From Streptomyces sp. NBC_01235 (lineage in GTDB: Bacteria > Actinomycetota > Actinomycetes > Streptomycetales > Streptomycetaceae): DNA of 64,000 nucleotides. Position 1 is the stretch's first letter; each line of letters starts with the position of its first letter. A model generated the notes under the pieces. It ran no database searches and had not been told where the DNA came from. It worked only from the letters and a program-made list of their open reading frames with translations. Shown here piece after piece: positions 36,066 to 43,801 of this stretch. The stretch is from positions 8,556,001-8,620,000 of the forward strand of contig NZ_CP108513.1 of NCBI RefSeq assembly GCF_035989285.1, given 5' to 3'. The position numbers and the translations under genes are program-made.

Positions 36066-36109
36066 TGCACCACCGAGATGGGACGCGTACTCCCAGAGGA
36101 GGCCCTGCC

Positions 36110-36331
36110 ATGGCTCAGCATGTCGCCCAGCCGACCGTCAACACCCCCGTCGTGCCCGCAAAACTGCCCCTGAAGGCCATCGCCCCGTGGGCGGTCTTCT
36201 TCGGCGTCCTGATGCTGGTCCTGCTGTACTTCGTCGGCGCCGAGCAGGGCGCCACCTCCGTCGTCTCCGGCGGGGACGTCCACGAGTGGGTGCACGACGC
36301 CCGCCACCTCCTCGGCTTCCCCTGCCACTGA
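36110..36331 (+). CDS. cbtB: CbtB, small subunit of predicted cobalt transporter
   Basis: A 73-residue protein with one membrane helix (PWAVFFGVLMLVLLYFVGAE, about residues 26-46) and a His-rich C-terminus (HEWVHDARHLLGFPCH). This is the CbtB signature, in which the terminal His motif is thought to bind cobalt. It forms a two-gene unit with cbtA 22 bases downstream under a cobalamin riboswitch, the usual context for this predicted B12-regulated cobalt transporter. The ATG at 36110 follows AGAGGAGGCCCTGCC. Confidence 0.92.
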   Translation: MAQHVAQPTVNTPVVPAKLPLKAIAPWAVFFGVLMLVLLYFVGAEQGATSVVSGGDVHEWVHDARHLLGFPCH

Positions 36332-36353
36332 CCTGAGGGACGCCGTACACCAC

Positions 36354-37112
36354 ATGAACTCCGCAACGGTAAGAAACCTGCTCGTGCGGGGCATGCTCGC
36401 CGGCCTCGGCGCGGGCGTGCTCGCCCTGATCGTCGCCTACTTCCTCGGTGAACCGAACGTCGACAGCGCCATCGGCTTCGAGGAGTCCCACGCCCCCGCC
36501 CACGAGCACGAGGTCGAACTCGTCTCCCGCAGCCTGCAGTCCACCGCCGGTCTCGCCACCGGGGTGCTGGTCTACGGGGTGGCCTTCGGCGGCATCGCCG
36601 CCCTGGCCTACTGTTTCGCGCTCGGCCGCGTCGGCCGCTTCGGCCCCCGGGCCACGGCACTGCTGCTGTCGACAACCGCCCTGCTCGCCGTGTACGTCGT
36701 GCCGTTCCTGAAGTACCCGGCCAACCCGCCGTCCGTCGGCGACCCGGACACCATCGGCAGGCGCACCACGCTGTACTTCCTGATGATGCTGCTCAGCGTG
36801 CTGCTGACGATCGCCGCCGTGATCGTGGGCAAGCGGCTCGCGCCGAAGCTGGGCAACTGGAACGCCACCGTCGTCGCCGTCCTCGGCTTCGTGCTCGTCA
36901 TCGGGCTGGCGTACGCGTTCCTGCCCGTCGTCAACGAGGTCCCGGGGGACTTCCCGGCCACCCTGCTGTGGCGGTTCCGGCTCTCCGCCCTCGCGATGCA
37001 GGCCACGCTGTGGGCAGGCTTCGGCCTCGTCTTCGGCGAACTGGCCGAGAGACTCCTGCACCCGAAGCCCGCCCCACTGTCCGCGGGCACGGCGGTGGCC
37101 GCACCGCACTGA
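36354..37112 (+). CDS. cbtA: CbtA, membrane subunit of predicted cobalt transporter
   Basis: A 252-residue integral membrane protein with about six helices. The first (GMLAGLGAGVLALIVAYFLG) is followed by a His/Glu-rich external loop (EESHAPAHEHEVELVSR) that may gather Co2+. LKYPANPPSVGDPDTIGRRT near residue 120 is typical of the family. With CbtB it is predicted to import cobalt for cobalamin synthesis, and the shared riboswitch would shut it off when B12 is plentiful. Transport is inferred from regulation and family knowledge. A terminator follows. Confidence 0.92.
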   Translation: MNSATVRNLLVRGMLAGLGAGVLALIVAYFLGEPNVDSAIGFEESHAPAHEHEVELVSRSLQSTAGLATGVLVYGVAFGGIAALAYCFALGRVGRFGPRATALLLSTTALLAVYVVPFLKYPANPPSVGDPDTIGRRTTLYFLMMLLSVLLTIAAVIVGKRLAPKLGNWNATVVAVLGFVLVIGLAYAFLPVVNEVPGDFPATLLWRFRLSALAMQATLWAGFGLVFGELAERLLHPKPAPLSAGTAVAAPH

Positions 37113-37126
37113 CATGACCGACACCA

Positions 37127-37162
37127 CGAGAGGGCCCGCGGAACCGTCCGGGGGCCCTCTCG
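37127..37162 (+). terminator. Terminator after cbtA
   Basis: CGAGAGGGCCC (37127-37137) pairs perfectly with GGGCCCTCTCG (37152-37162) across a 14-base loop, 15 bases after the cbtA stop. Confidence 0.75.
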
Positions 37163-37261
37163 CGTTCTCCGGGCAGCGACAGCGACGACTCGGACCGTGG
37201 ACATGCCGCAGCGGCCCGGACGGCCGGCAGGGTCCGACAACGCGAGCAGCGGAGAGCACGA

Positions 37262-37540
37262 GTGAGCAGACGGCCACAGTCGCGCCGCGTCACCCTCGCG
37301 GGCCGCGAGGCGGTCGCCCTGACCCCGCAGGAGTACGAGCAACTCATCGCGAGCCGACGGCGGATCGGCGGCCGGAGCGCCCGCGTGCGCGTGCTCGGCC
37401 GGCAGGCGAAGCGGTCCGAGCGGCTTTTGGACGAACTGGAGACACTGGTCGCGGTCCCCGGCCCGGGGCTGCGAGCGGGCGGACGTGGACCCCGACTGCC
37501 CGCGCTGCGCGACAGCGGCACTGCTGCGCCGTCACCGTGA
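37262..37540 (+). CDS. Small basic protein of unknown function, possible C-terminal frameshift
   Basis: A 92-residue frame from a GTG at 37262. The first 60 residues (SRRPQSRRVTLAGREAVALT, PQEYEQLIASRRRIG and ERLLDELETLVAV) look like a genuine helical protein. The remainder is Gly/Arg/Pro-rich in this frame, whereas a neighbouring frame reads GCERADVDPDCPRCATAALL, a more protein-like end with a possible CxxC site. Either the gene is frameshifted or the visible stop is not the biological one. It sits between cbtA and the convergent phosphatase-like gene. I do not recognise the family. Confidence 0.45.
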   Translation: MSRRPQSRRVTLAGREAVALTPQEYEQLIASRRRIGGRSARVRVLGRQAKRSERLLDELETLVAVPGPGLRAGGRGPRLPALRDSGTAAPSP

Positions 37541-37547
37541 CGCGGCA

Positions 37548-38150
37548 TCATGACCCGCCGGAGTGAGGCTCGGCCGGGTCAAGGGGATGCCCGACCCGCA
37601 GGTTCCAGCGGCCGCTTCGCCCGCTGATCGTGGTGGCTGTCAGCGGCGGCACGTCGACCCGCCAGAAGGCCGCGGGGGAAGCCCCCAGCACGTGGACCAC
37701 CGCGGCCCGCACGACCTCCGGTTCGACGACGGCGAGCGTACGGCCGTCCAGGTCCTGGGACGTCTCCAGCCAGCGCGTCACCCGCCCGCACAAGTCCTCG
37801 ACGGACTCCCCGCCGTGGGGCGCGGACGCGGGATCGGCGAGCCAGCGGGCCACCGCCTCCGGCTCGCCGGCGCCGACCTCGGCGAGGGTCAGGCCCCGCC
37901 AGCGCCCCACGTCGAGCCCCGCCAACTCGTCCGCCTCCACCGCCTCCGCCGTATCGAGACCGAGTGCGGCCGCCGTCTCCCGGCAGCGCACACTGGGAGA
38001 CATCACGATCCGCACGGCCGCGGGCAGGGTTCCGGCCGCGGCACGGGCCCGGGCCTCCCCGCCGTCGTCGATCGAGCTCCCGTCGTCGAAGCGGGCCTGA
38101 CGCAGCGACGAGTTCGTCGCGGGCGAGACGAAGACGACACGGCTGGTCAC
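37548..38150 (-). CDS. Histidine-phosphatase-family (CobC-like) protein lacking the catalytic RHG motif
   Basis: A 200-residue protein with the fold pattern of the branch-1 histidine phosphatases: MSPSVRCRETAAALGL, LAGLDVGRWRGLTLAEV, ADPASAPHGGESVEDLCGRV and EPEVVRAAVVHVLG. The family's nucleophile motif (RHG near the N-terminus) is replaced by FVSPATNSSLRQARFD, and the second catalytic His before VVRAAV is replaced by Glu-Pro. The GTG at 38150 is chosen because GAGGAG precedes it; an ATG at 38186 is possible. It is downstream of btuFCD in the same orientation and next to cbtBA, where a CobC-type alpha-ribazole phosphatase is expected. Catalysis by the usual mechanism is unlikely. Confidence 0.78.
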   Translation of the reverse strand: MTSRVVFVSPATNSSLRQARFDDGSSIDDGGEARARAAAGTLPAAVRIVMSPSVRCRETAAALGLDTAEAVEADELAGLDVGRWRGLTLAEVGAGEPEAVARWLADPASAPHGGESVEDLCGRVTRWLETSQDLDGRTLAVVEPEVVRAAVVHVLGASPAAFWRVDVPPLTATTISGRSGRWNLRVGHPLDPAEPHSGGS

Positions 38151-38216
38151 GTGGTGGCTCCTCGTGGTGCGGTCATGGACGTTCATGGTCGGTCATGAGT
38201 GGCTGGACCGCCCCCA

Positions 38217-39017
38217 TCACCGTGGGCCCAGGAACCGTATGTGCGGACGGTCGTCCGGGCCGGTGCGGGTGACGGTGGCGCGTACGCCGTAGACGTCGGC
38301 GATGAGGGTCTCGGTGAGGACGTCCTGCGGGCTGCCGCAGGCCACCACCCTGCCCTGCCGCAGGACGACGAGCCGGTCGCAGTACATCGCGGCCAGGTTC
38401 AGGTCGTGCAGCGCGACGACGCTGGTGAGGCGGAGTTCCGTGATCAGCGTCAGCAGGCCGAGCTGGTGCTGGATGTCCAGGTGGTTGGTGGGCTCGTCCA
38501 GCAGCAGTTCCCGTGGCTGCTGGGCGAGGGCGCGGGCGATCTGGACGCGCTGGCGCTCACCGCCGGAGAGAGTGTGCCAGGGGCGGTGCGCCTTGTCGGT
38601 CAGGCCGGTGCGGTCCAGTGCGGAGCGGACGGCCTCCTCGTCCTCGGGCGAGGCGGGCGTCCAGGCCCGACGGTGCGGGATCCGGCCGAGGCGCACGACG
38701 TCGAGGACGCTCAACGCGACCTGGGTGTCGGCCTGTTGCTCGACCACGGCGACACGCTGGGCGACCGCGCGGCGCCCCACCCGCTCCAGCGGGCGGTCGT
38801 CGAGCGTGACGACGCCGGCGGCCGGGGAGATCACGCCGGCCAGCAGACGCAGCAGGGTGGACTTGCCCGAGCCGTTCGGGCCGAGCAGGCCGGTGACGGT
38901 TCCGGGGCGTGGGGTGAGGCTGACCCCGTCCAGGACGAGCGTGCCGCCGGCCGTGTGGGCGACCCGCTCGGCACGCAGTCCGGTGCCGCCGTGGGTGCCG
39001 TCGTCGGTGCCGGTCAT
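38217..39017 (-). CDS. btuD: ABC transporter ATPase, cobalamin/siderophore type (BtuD-like)
   Basis: A 266-residue ATPase of the iron-siderophore/B12 importer class. Walker A is GLLGPNGSGKSTLL (about residues 44-57), the Q loop VVEQQ, the signature LSGGERQRVQIARAL, Walker B ELLLDEPTNHLD and the switch ALHDLNLA. It would couple ATP hydrolysis to corrinoid import through the adjacent permease. Its ATG overlaps the permease stop (ATGA). Assignment to cobalamin rather than siderophore rests on the riboswitch at 41185-41345 ahead of the operon and on the cbtBA neighbours. Confidence 0.88.
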   Translation of the reverse strand: MTGTDDGTHGGTGLRAERVAHTAGGTLVLDGVSLTPRPGTVTGLLGPNGSGKSTLLRLLAGVISPAAGVVTLDDRPLERVGRRAVAQRVAVVEQQADTQVALSVLDVVRLGRIPHRRAWTPASPEDEEAVRSALDRTGLTDKAHRPWHTLSGGERQRVQIARALAQQPRELLLDEPTNHLDIQHQLGLLTLITELRLTSVVALHDLNLAAMYCDRLVVLRQGRVVACGSPQDVLTETLIADVYGVRATVTRTGPDDRPHIRFLGPR

Positions 39018-40066
39018 CGCGTACCCCTGGTCCGGTACAGCACGAGGACGAACGCCGGGACGCCGATCAGTGAGGTCACCACGCCCACCGGCACCTCCTG
39101 CGGGTCCAGTACGGTCCGGGCGAGGGTGTCCACCCACACCAGGAACACCGCGCCGGCCAGCGCGGTGGCGGGCAGCAGCCGGGTGTGCCCGGGGCCGGTC
39201 AGCGCGCGGGCGGCGTGCGGGAGGACGAGGCCGACGAAGCCGATCGCCCCGGCCGAACCGACCAGGGTGGCCGTCAGCAGGGCGGTGGCGCACAGCAGGA
39301 CCAGCCGGGTGCGCGCCACGCGCACGCCCAGGGAGGCGGCGGCGTCCTGCCCGAACGCGAACGCGTCCAGCGTCGTCGCGTGGGCGGCGCACACCAGCAG
39401 CGTCGCCACCAGTACCGCCAGGCCCACGCCCACATCGCTCCAGCCGGCCCCGCTGAGCGAGCCGAGCAGCCAGAACAGCACCCCGCGCGTGGTCTCCGCG
39501 TCGGCGGCCGTCATCACCACGAACGAGGTGAGCGCGGAGAACAGCTGCATGGCCGCAACGCCGGCCAGGACCACCCGGTCCGTGGTGCCGCCGAGGGTGT
39601 GGCTGAGCAGCAGAACCAGCGCGAAGGAGACCGCCGCGCCCAGGAACGCGCCCCCGGAGACCGACAGGACACCACCGCCCACGCCGAGTACGACGACCAG
39701 GACCGCGCCGGTCGAGGCGCCGGAGGAGACACCGAGGACGAAGGGGTCGGCGAGCGGATTGCGCAGCAGGGACTGCATCACCGCGCCGCACACGGCCAGG
39801 CCGGCCCCGCACACGGCGGCGAGCAGCGTGCGCGGCAGCCGCAGGTTCCACACGATCCCGTCCCGGATCGGCGTCAACCCCGCCTGCCCCCAGCCGAGAT
39901 GGGCGGCCACGGTCGCCCAGACGTCACCGACCGCGATGTCGGCCGGGCCGATGGTGATCGCCACGGCGACGGACGCGCACAGCAGCGCGAGACCGGCCGT
40001 CCACGGCAGCGAGCGACGCAGTCCGCGCACCGCTGCCGGCGCCTCTGACGACGGGGCGCAGCTCAT
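39014..40066 (-). CDS. btuC: ABC transporter permease, FecCD family (BtuC-like)
   Basis: A 350-residue permease with about ten membrane helices. The family signatures are visible: LRLPRTLLAAVCGAGLAVCG and MQSLLRNPLADPFVLGVSSG around residues 75-112, the coupling helix LGVRVARTRLV, and GLVLPHAARALTGPGHTRLL near 275. It forms the channel for the substrate delivered by the lipoprotein. Start and stop overlap both neighbours by four bases (ATGA), so the three genes are translationally coupled. Confidence 0.9.
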   Translation of the reverse strand: MSCAPSSEAPAAVRGLRRSLPWTAGLALLCASVAVAITIGPADIAVGDVWATVAAHLGWGQAGLTPIRDGIVWNLRLPRTLLAAVCGAGLAVCGAVMQSLLRNPLADPFVLGVSSGASTGAVLVVVLGVGGGVLSVSGGAFLGAAVSFALVLLLSHTLGGTTDRVVLAGVAAMQLFSALTSFVVMTAADAETTRGVLFWLLGSLSGAGWSDVGVGLAVLVATLLVCAAHATTLDAFAFGQDAAASLGVRVARTRLVLLCATALLTATLVGSAGAIGFVGLVLPHAARALTGPGHTRLLPATALAGAVFLVWVDTLARTVLDPQEVPVGVVTSLIGVPAFVLVLYRTRGTR

Positions 40067-41115
40067 CCCCCGAGGCCGTACGCGCGCAGCGCAGCCGCCA
40101 CCTTCTCCACACCCTCGACGGTCCGGACGGTCGGGTTCATGGACTGCCCGGACAGCAGCACGTACCGCTTCTTCCTCACCGCGGTCATGTTCTTCGTGAC
40201 CGGGTCGGACTCCAGGAACTCGATCTTCTTCGCCGCGGTTTCGGCCGTCTGCTGCTTACGGCTCAGGTCGCCGATGACGAGCACGTCGGGGTCGCGGTCG
40301 GCGACGGTCTCCCAGTTGACCTGGGGCCACTCCTCGTGGGTGTCGTCGAAGGCGTTCTTCGCGCCGAGTTCACGGGTGATGATGCCGGGGGCGCCGCAGC
40401 AGCCCGCCAGATACGGCGACCGGGAGTCGGCGAACCAGTACATGAGGCTGACGTTCTGGACGTCGAGCCCCGAAGTGGCCTTCTCCACCCGGGACTTCAG
40501 TTCGGAGACCAGCTTCGTGCCGCGTTCCTCCACGCCGAAGATCCTCGCCAGTTCGGTGACTTCGCCGTGGACCGCGTCCATCGTCAGCGGCTCGGTGCGC
40601 GAGCCGTCGCCGTCGCCGGTGTTGTCCTTGCCGACGCAGTCGGCGGGGGAGAGGTAGGTGGGCACGCCCACCTTCTCGAACTGCTCGCGGGTGGCGACGC
40701 CGCCCTTGCCGAGGGTGGAGGCGAACGAGGAAGCCACGAAGTCGGGTTCGGCGTCCAGGACCTTCTCGAACGAGGGGGCGTTGTCGGCCAGCCGCGTCAC
40801 CTTCGCACTCGCCTTCTCCAGCCCCTTCGCCACCGGGTCGGTCCAGGTGGCGGTGCCCACCATGCGGTCGGCCAGCCCGAGGGAGAGCATGATCTCGGTC
40901 GTGCCCTGGTTGAGGGAGACCGCCCGCCGCGGAGGGCCGTCCACGCGGACCTGCTGCCCGCAGTTGTCGAGCGTGACCGGATAACCGGCGGAGCTCCCCG
41001 CCGCCGAGCCCTTGGCCGACGAGGCCGACGAGGCGGGGGAACCGCCGCAGCCGGTCAGCAGCAGGGTGCCGGCCAGGAACAGCACGGCAGGACGGACGGG
41101 GCGTGCGAGCGGCAC
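40063..41115 (-). CDS. btuF: Cobalamin ABC transporter substrate-binding lipoprotein (BtuF-like)
   Basis: A 350-residue lipoprotein. The signal ends in LLLTGCGGS (acylated Cys near residue 23). The mature part is a class III binding protein with RAVSLNQGTTEIMLSLGLAD, EPDFVASSFAS and PDVLVIGDLS, the pattern of corrinoid/siderophore receptors. An unusual Cys pair (AGCCGAPG, about residue 240) may form or constrain a loop. The GTG at 41115 follows AAGGAAG. The upstream cobalamin riboswitch is the strongest evidence for the ligand class; cobinamide or another corrinoid is also possible. Confidence 0.88.
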   Translation of the reverse strand: MPLARPVRPAVLFLAGTLLLTGCGGSPASSASSAKGSAAGSSAGYPVTLDNCGQQVRVDGPPRRAVSLNQGTTEIMLSLGLADRMVGTATWTDPVAKGLEKASAKVTRLADNAPSFEKVLDAEPDFVASSFASTLGKGGVATREQFEKVGVPTYLSPADCVGKDNTGDGDGSRTEPLTMDAVHGEVTELARIFGVEERGTKLVSELKSRVEKATSGLDVQNVSLMYWFADSRSPYLAGCCGAPGIITRELGAKNAFDDTHEEWPQVNWETVADRDPDVLVIGDLSRKQQTAETAAKKIEFLESDPVTKNMTAVRKKRYVLLSGQSMNPTVRTVEGVEKVAAALRAYGLGG

Positions 41116-41184
41116 GGAACTTCCTTCGGCGTCGAGGGCCCTTGCGCGAAGCCCGGTCGTACGGTGCTCCCCCGGCCGTTCTCC

Positions 41185-41345
41185 GGCGTCGGAGGCCGCC
41201 AGCAGGTCTTCGGACTCGGGGTCACCCGGACGAGGCGCCTTCCCGGAGCGCGATCACGCTCCAGTGGCCAGTGCCCCGCCCGTCGCCCTTACCGCTGCGC
41301 GTCAGCTCCGGAGTCGCACCGGATTCCCTGACCCGCGCGCGTACG
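41185..41345 (-). promoter_or_regulatory. Cobalamin riboswitch upstream of btuFCD
   Basis: On the minus strand the leader contains GGGTCAGGGAATCCGGTGCG, then ACTCCGGAGCTGACGCGCAG, CGGTAAGG, CCACTGG, GGGAAGG and GAGTCCGAAGACCTGCTGGC, the ordered conserved blocks of the cobalamin riboswitch. It lies 70-230 bases before btuF. The remaining bases to 41612 hold a minus-strand fragment (AWTVGAVALAVFGTRTRSAR) like a transporter C-terminus but no complete gene. Confidence 0.95.
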
Positions 41346-41612
41346 GATACGCACATGGGTACGACTGGCCTCGGCAAGCTACCACAGGCCCCCCGCGCCC
41401 CCGGCTCAGGCGGGGACGCTCACGCGTTGCCGCTCCGCCTCGGCGAGGCGTGCCGAGCGTGTCCGGGTGCCGAAGACGGCCAGGGCGACCGCGCCGACCG
41501 TCCAGGCGCTCCCGTCGCCTCAGCGGAGGGCGTTCACACTGTCGTCGGCCCTGGACGCTCCCAGGTTCGGTCGCGCGGTCCCGACAGGATCCGCGCAAGC
41601 CTTCCGAGCAGG

Positions 41613-42731
41613 TCACCGCCGCTTCGCGGTCCCGGGCCCGCTCTGCCGAGTACCCGGTGGCCCGGGGGCCCAAGCGACGCGCAGCGCCGTGGCGCCCTCG
41701 CGCCAGGCACCGAGCAGCCTGTCCGCCAGGCGGTCCTCGAGATGGGTGGTCGCGCGGATCCCGAACACCACGTCGGCGTCCAGGCGCGGTTCGTTCTCCA
41801 GGAGCCCGCCGACGACGTCGTGCCGTACGACCTGTTCGTGCACCGCGTCCGCCTCCACGTGCTCGGTGTAGAACCGTACGGCCGCCGGGCCGGCGCCCAC
41901 CCGGCGCAGAGCCTCCGCGAGGCGGCGCGAGGCCGGGGACGAGGTCACCTCGACGGCCGCGAAGTGCCCGACGAGCGCCGCGCGCAGCGCTCGGTGCAGA
42001 CCGAACAGGGACATCAGGTTGACGGTGGCGAGTGCCTCGGCCGGCGCCGCGTCGACGTAGTGGCCGTACGTCGGGTCGAGTCCCAGGTCCTCCATGAGGT
42101 CGGCGAACAGCTGCGCGTGGATCTCGTCGGCGCGGCCCGCACCGAACTCGTCGAACTCCACGGCGACCATGGCCGCTTTGGCCCGCCCGTGGAGCCGGGG
42201 GAGGACCCAGGCATGCGGATCCGCTTCCTTGAGGTGGTACAGCGAGCGGACCGCCGCGTATTCACGCAGGTGGTCGAGGCTGCCTTCGTCCCGCAGGAAG
42301 TGGGAGACGCCGCCGTCGTCGACGACCGGTTCGAGCTGGAGTTCTTCCAGCGCCTGCTCGGCCGTCTCCGTGTCGTCGACGGGCACGTCCCCGCGCAGTG
42401 CGCCCAGGAAGCGGTTCTCGATCGCACCGCGGCAGGCCAGCAGGCCGCTGTCCCACTCGAGGCTGTCCGGGACGTCCTGGAAGCCCTGGTAGTGCAGCTC
42501 GTAGAGGATGTACAGGGCGAGCTGCAGGTCGTCGCCGTAGGCGGAACACCCTTCGGGAGACGGCACAGGCAGCGGCGCACTCCCGGGGGGTGATCCCCGC
42601 AGCAGGGCCGTCACGGCGGCGGACAGCGGTCCGCGCGGCTCGGGCAGCGGCGGAGGCCGGAGCCGGAGCTGGTCCCGGGAGCGGGAGCGGGAGCGGGCGC
42701 GGGAGCCGGAGCGCGAGCGGGAGCCGGTCAT
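41613..42731 (-). CDS. Iron-containing redox enzyme family protein (haem-oxygenase-like diiron oxidase fold)
   Basis: A 372-residue protein with an Arg/Ser repeat N-terminus (RSRSGSRARSRSRSRD, from GGGAGC repeats) followed by an all-helical domain of the haem-oxygenase-like diiron family. Candidate metal ligands: Glu in QLALYILYELHYQGF, the cluster VAVEFDEFGAGRADEIHAQL and EHVEADAVHEQVV, an E...E.x6.H...E.x3.H pattern expected of these oxidases. The reaction is unknown; relatives do oxidative decarboxylation, N-oxygenation or C-C cleavage. Its ATG overlaps the stop of the CDGSH gene, which could supply electrons. The ATG at 42731 is chosen on that overlap. Confidence 0.8.
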   Translation of the reverse strand: MTGSRSRSGSRARSRSRSRDQLRLRPPPLPEPRGPLSAAVTALLRGSPPGSAPLPVPSPEGCSAYGDDLQLALYILYELHYQGFQDVPDSLEWDSGLLACRGAIENRFLGALRGDVPVDDTETAEQALEELQLEPVVDDGGVSHFLRDEGSLDHLREYAAVRSLYHLKEADPHAWVLPRLHGRAKAAMVAVEFDEFGAGRADEIHAQLFADLMEDLGLDPTYGHYVDAAPAEALATVNLMSLFGLHRALRAALVGHFAAVEVTSSPASRRLAEALRRVGAGPAAVRFYTEHVEADAVHEQVVRHDVVGGLLENEPRLDADVVFGIRATTHLEDRLADRLLGAWREGATALRVAWAPGPPGTRQSGPGTAKRR

Positions 42732-42994
42732 GCGGCCCCGCCCTCTTCCACGCGACCCGGTTCCGGGCCGGCACGGGAGCCCGGGCCGGACGGTGTGCAG
42801 CGGCGTCGATGGCTGGTGTCGCACCAGGGAAAGACGCGGCTGCGGCGACAGGTGCACACCGCCACCGCGAAGCGATCCGAGACCGTCACCTCGCCGTCCT
42901 CGCCCACCACTTCGACCGGTCCCTCGATGAGCAGGGGCCCGTCGCGCTGGACGCGGACGCGGACGCGGCGGGGGCGTTCAGGCGGGTTCGGCAC
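42728..42994 (-). CDS. CDGSH iron-sulphur domain protein
   Basis: An 88-residue protein with CTCRRSRVFPWCDTSH at about residues 47-62. This is the CDGSH cluster motif (C-x-C-x2-S-x3-P-x-C-D-x-S-H) that binds a redox-active 2Fe-2S cluster through three Cys and one His. Gly of the name-giving CDG is Thr here. A basic strand-rich segment precedes it (RRVRVRVQRDGPLLIEGPVE). It overlaps the methyltransferase gene upstream by 17 bases and the diiron protein gene downstream by four, suggesting one protein complex or pathway. Electron donation to the diiron protein is inference from position. Confidence 0.87.
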   Translation of the reverse strand: MPNPPERPRRVRVRVQRDGPLLIEGPVEVVGEDGEVTVSDRFAVAVCTCRRSRVFPWCDTSHRRRCTPSGPGSRAGPEPGRVEEGGAA

Positions 42995-43655
42995 GGATCA
43001 CCACCAGCTCCTCCGTCGTCCCGTCGGCCGTCAGGCCTTGGTCGCGCAGCCAGGCGAGCCGTGAACGCAGCACCCGCCCGAAGGGCAGGCGGGTCCGCTC
43101 GACGACCGCGGCGCGCAGACCGGCCTGCTCCAGGCGGGTCAGCGTGGCGCCGACGCCGCACAGGTGCGAGTGCACGATCAGAAGCGTCCCCGTCGGACGC
43201 AGGACCGTCGGCGCGGTGTCGCAGATGCGGTCGATCAGCAGGCGGCCGTCCCTCCCGGCGTCCCAGGCCCTGGCGAGGCCCCGGGGCGGCGTGGCGCTCG
43301 GAGCGGGCACATAGGGCGGGTTGGCGGTCACCAGGTCGAAGCGGCGGCCGGGCACGGCCGTCGCCAGGTCGCCGTGACGCACGTGCAGGCTCTGTCCGTT
43401 CAGCAGGGCGTTCAACCAGGTGGCGGCGATCGCCCGCCAGGAGATGTCGACCGCCGTGACCCGGCCGCCGAGCCGGGCCGCCTCCACCGCGAGCAGGCCG
43501 CTTCCGGTGCCCAGGTCCAGTACGTCCGTCTCTCCCGTGATCCTCTCGCGCCGCATCGCCCGCTCCAGGAGCCGGGTGTCGGCCTGAGGGGGATAGACAC
43601 CCCGGGGGACCCAGCAGCGGAGCTGGGGGGCGGCGGTGAGGGGTTCGGCTTTCAT
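42978..43655 (-). CDS. HemK2/Mtq2-like class I methyltransferase
   Basis: A 225-residue SAM-dependent methyltransferase. Motif I is VLDLGTGSGLLAVEAARLG (about residues 45-63), motif II VTAVDISWRA, and the catalytic NPPY is in DLVTANPPYVPAPS. NPPY enzymes methylate glutamine N5 or an exocyclic amino group of a base; the short single-domain form resembles HemK2/Mtq2 rather than PrmC, which has an extra N-terminal domain. It is the first gene of a three-gene overlapping operon with the CDGSH and diiron proteins. The ATG at 43655 follows AAGGAGG at a long spacing; an ATG at 43676 is possible. Confidence 0.82.
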   Translation of the reverse strand: MKAEPLTAAPQLRCWVPRGVYPPQADTRLLERAMRRERITGETDVLDLGTGSGLLAVEAARLGGRVTAVDISWRAIAATWLNALLNGQSLHVRHGDLATAVPGRRFDLVTANPPYVPAPSATPPRGLARAWDAGRDGRLLIDRICDTAPTVLRPTGTLLIVHSHLCGVGATLTRLEQAGLRAAVVERTRLPFGRVLRSRLAWLRDQGLTADGTTEELVVIRAEPA

Positions 43656-43672
43656 GGGCGCCCGCGCCTCCT

Positions 43673-43801
43673 TCAACCGCGTGCCCGCGACGGCAACGCG
43701 GCCAGGGCCCCGGGGATCGGCGCGTCGTCGCGCTCACAGCGGAGGTCGACGACCCGTACGGACGCCCGCTGGGGAGTGCGGTCGATGACGAGTGCTTTCA
43801 C
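43673..43801 (-). CDS. Short ORF resembling a truncated dehydrogenase N-terminus
   Basis: From a GTG at 43801 a 42-residue frame reads VKALVIDRTPQRASVRVVDL then a Pro/Ala/Arg-rich tail, stopping just before the methyltransferase ribosome binding site. The opening resembles the MKAL-type start of zinc-dependent alcohol dehydrogenases, so this may be a cut-off gene head or a short upstream ORF of the operon. Confidence 0.25.
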   Translation of the reverse strand: MKALVIDRTPQRASVRVVDLRCERDDAPIPGALAALPSRARG

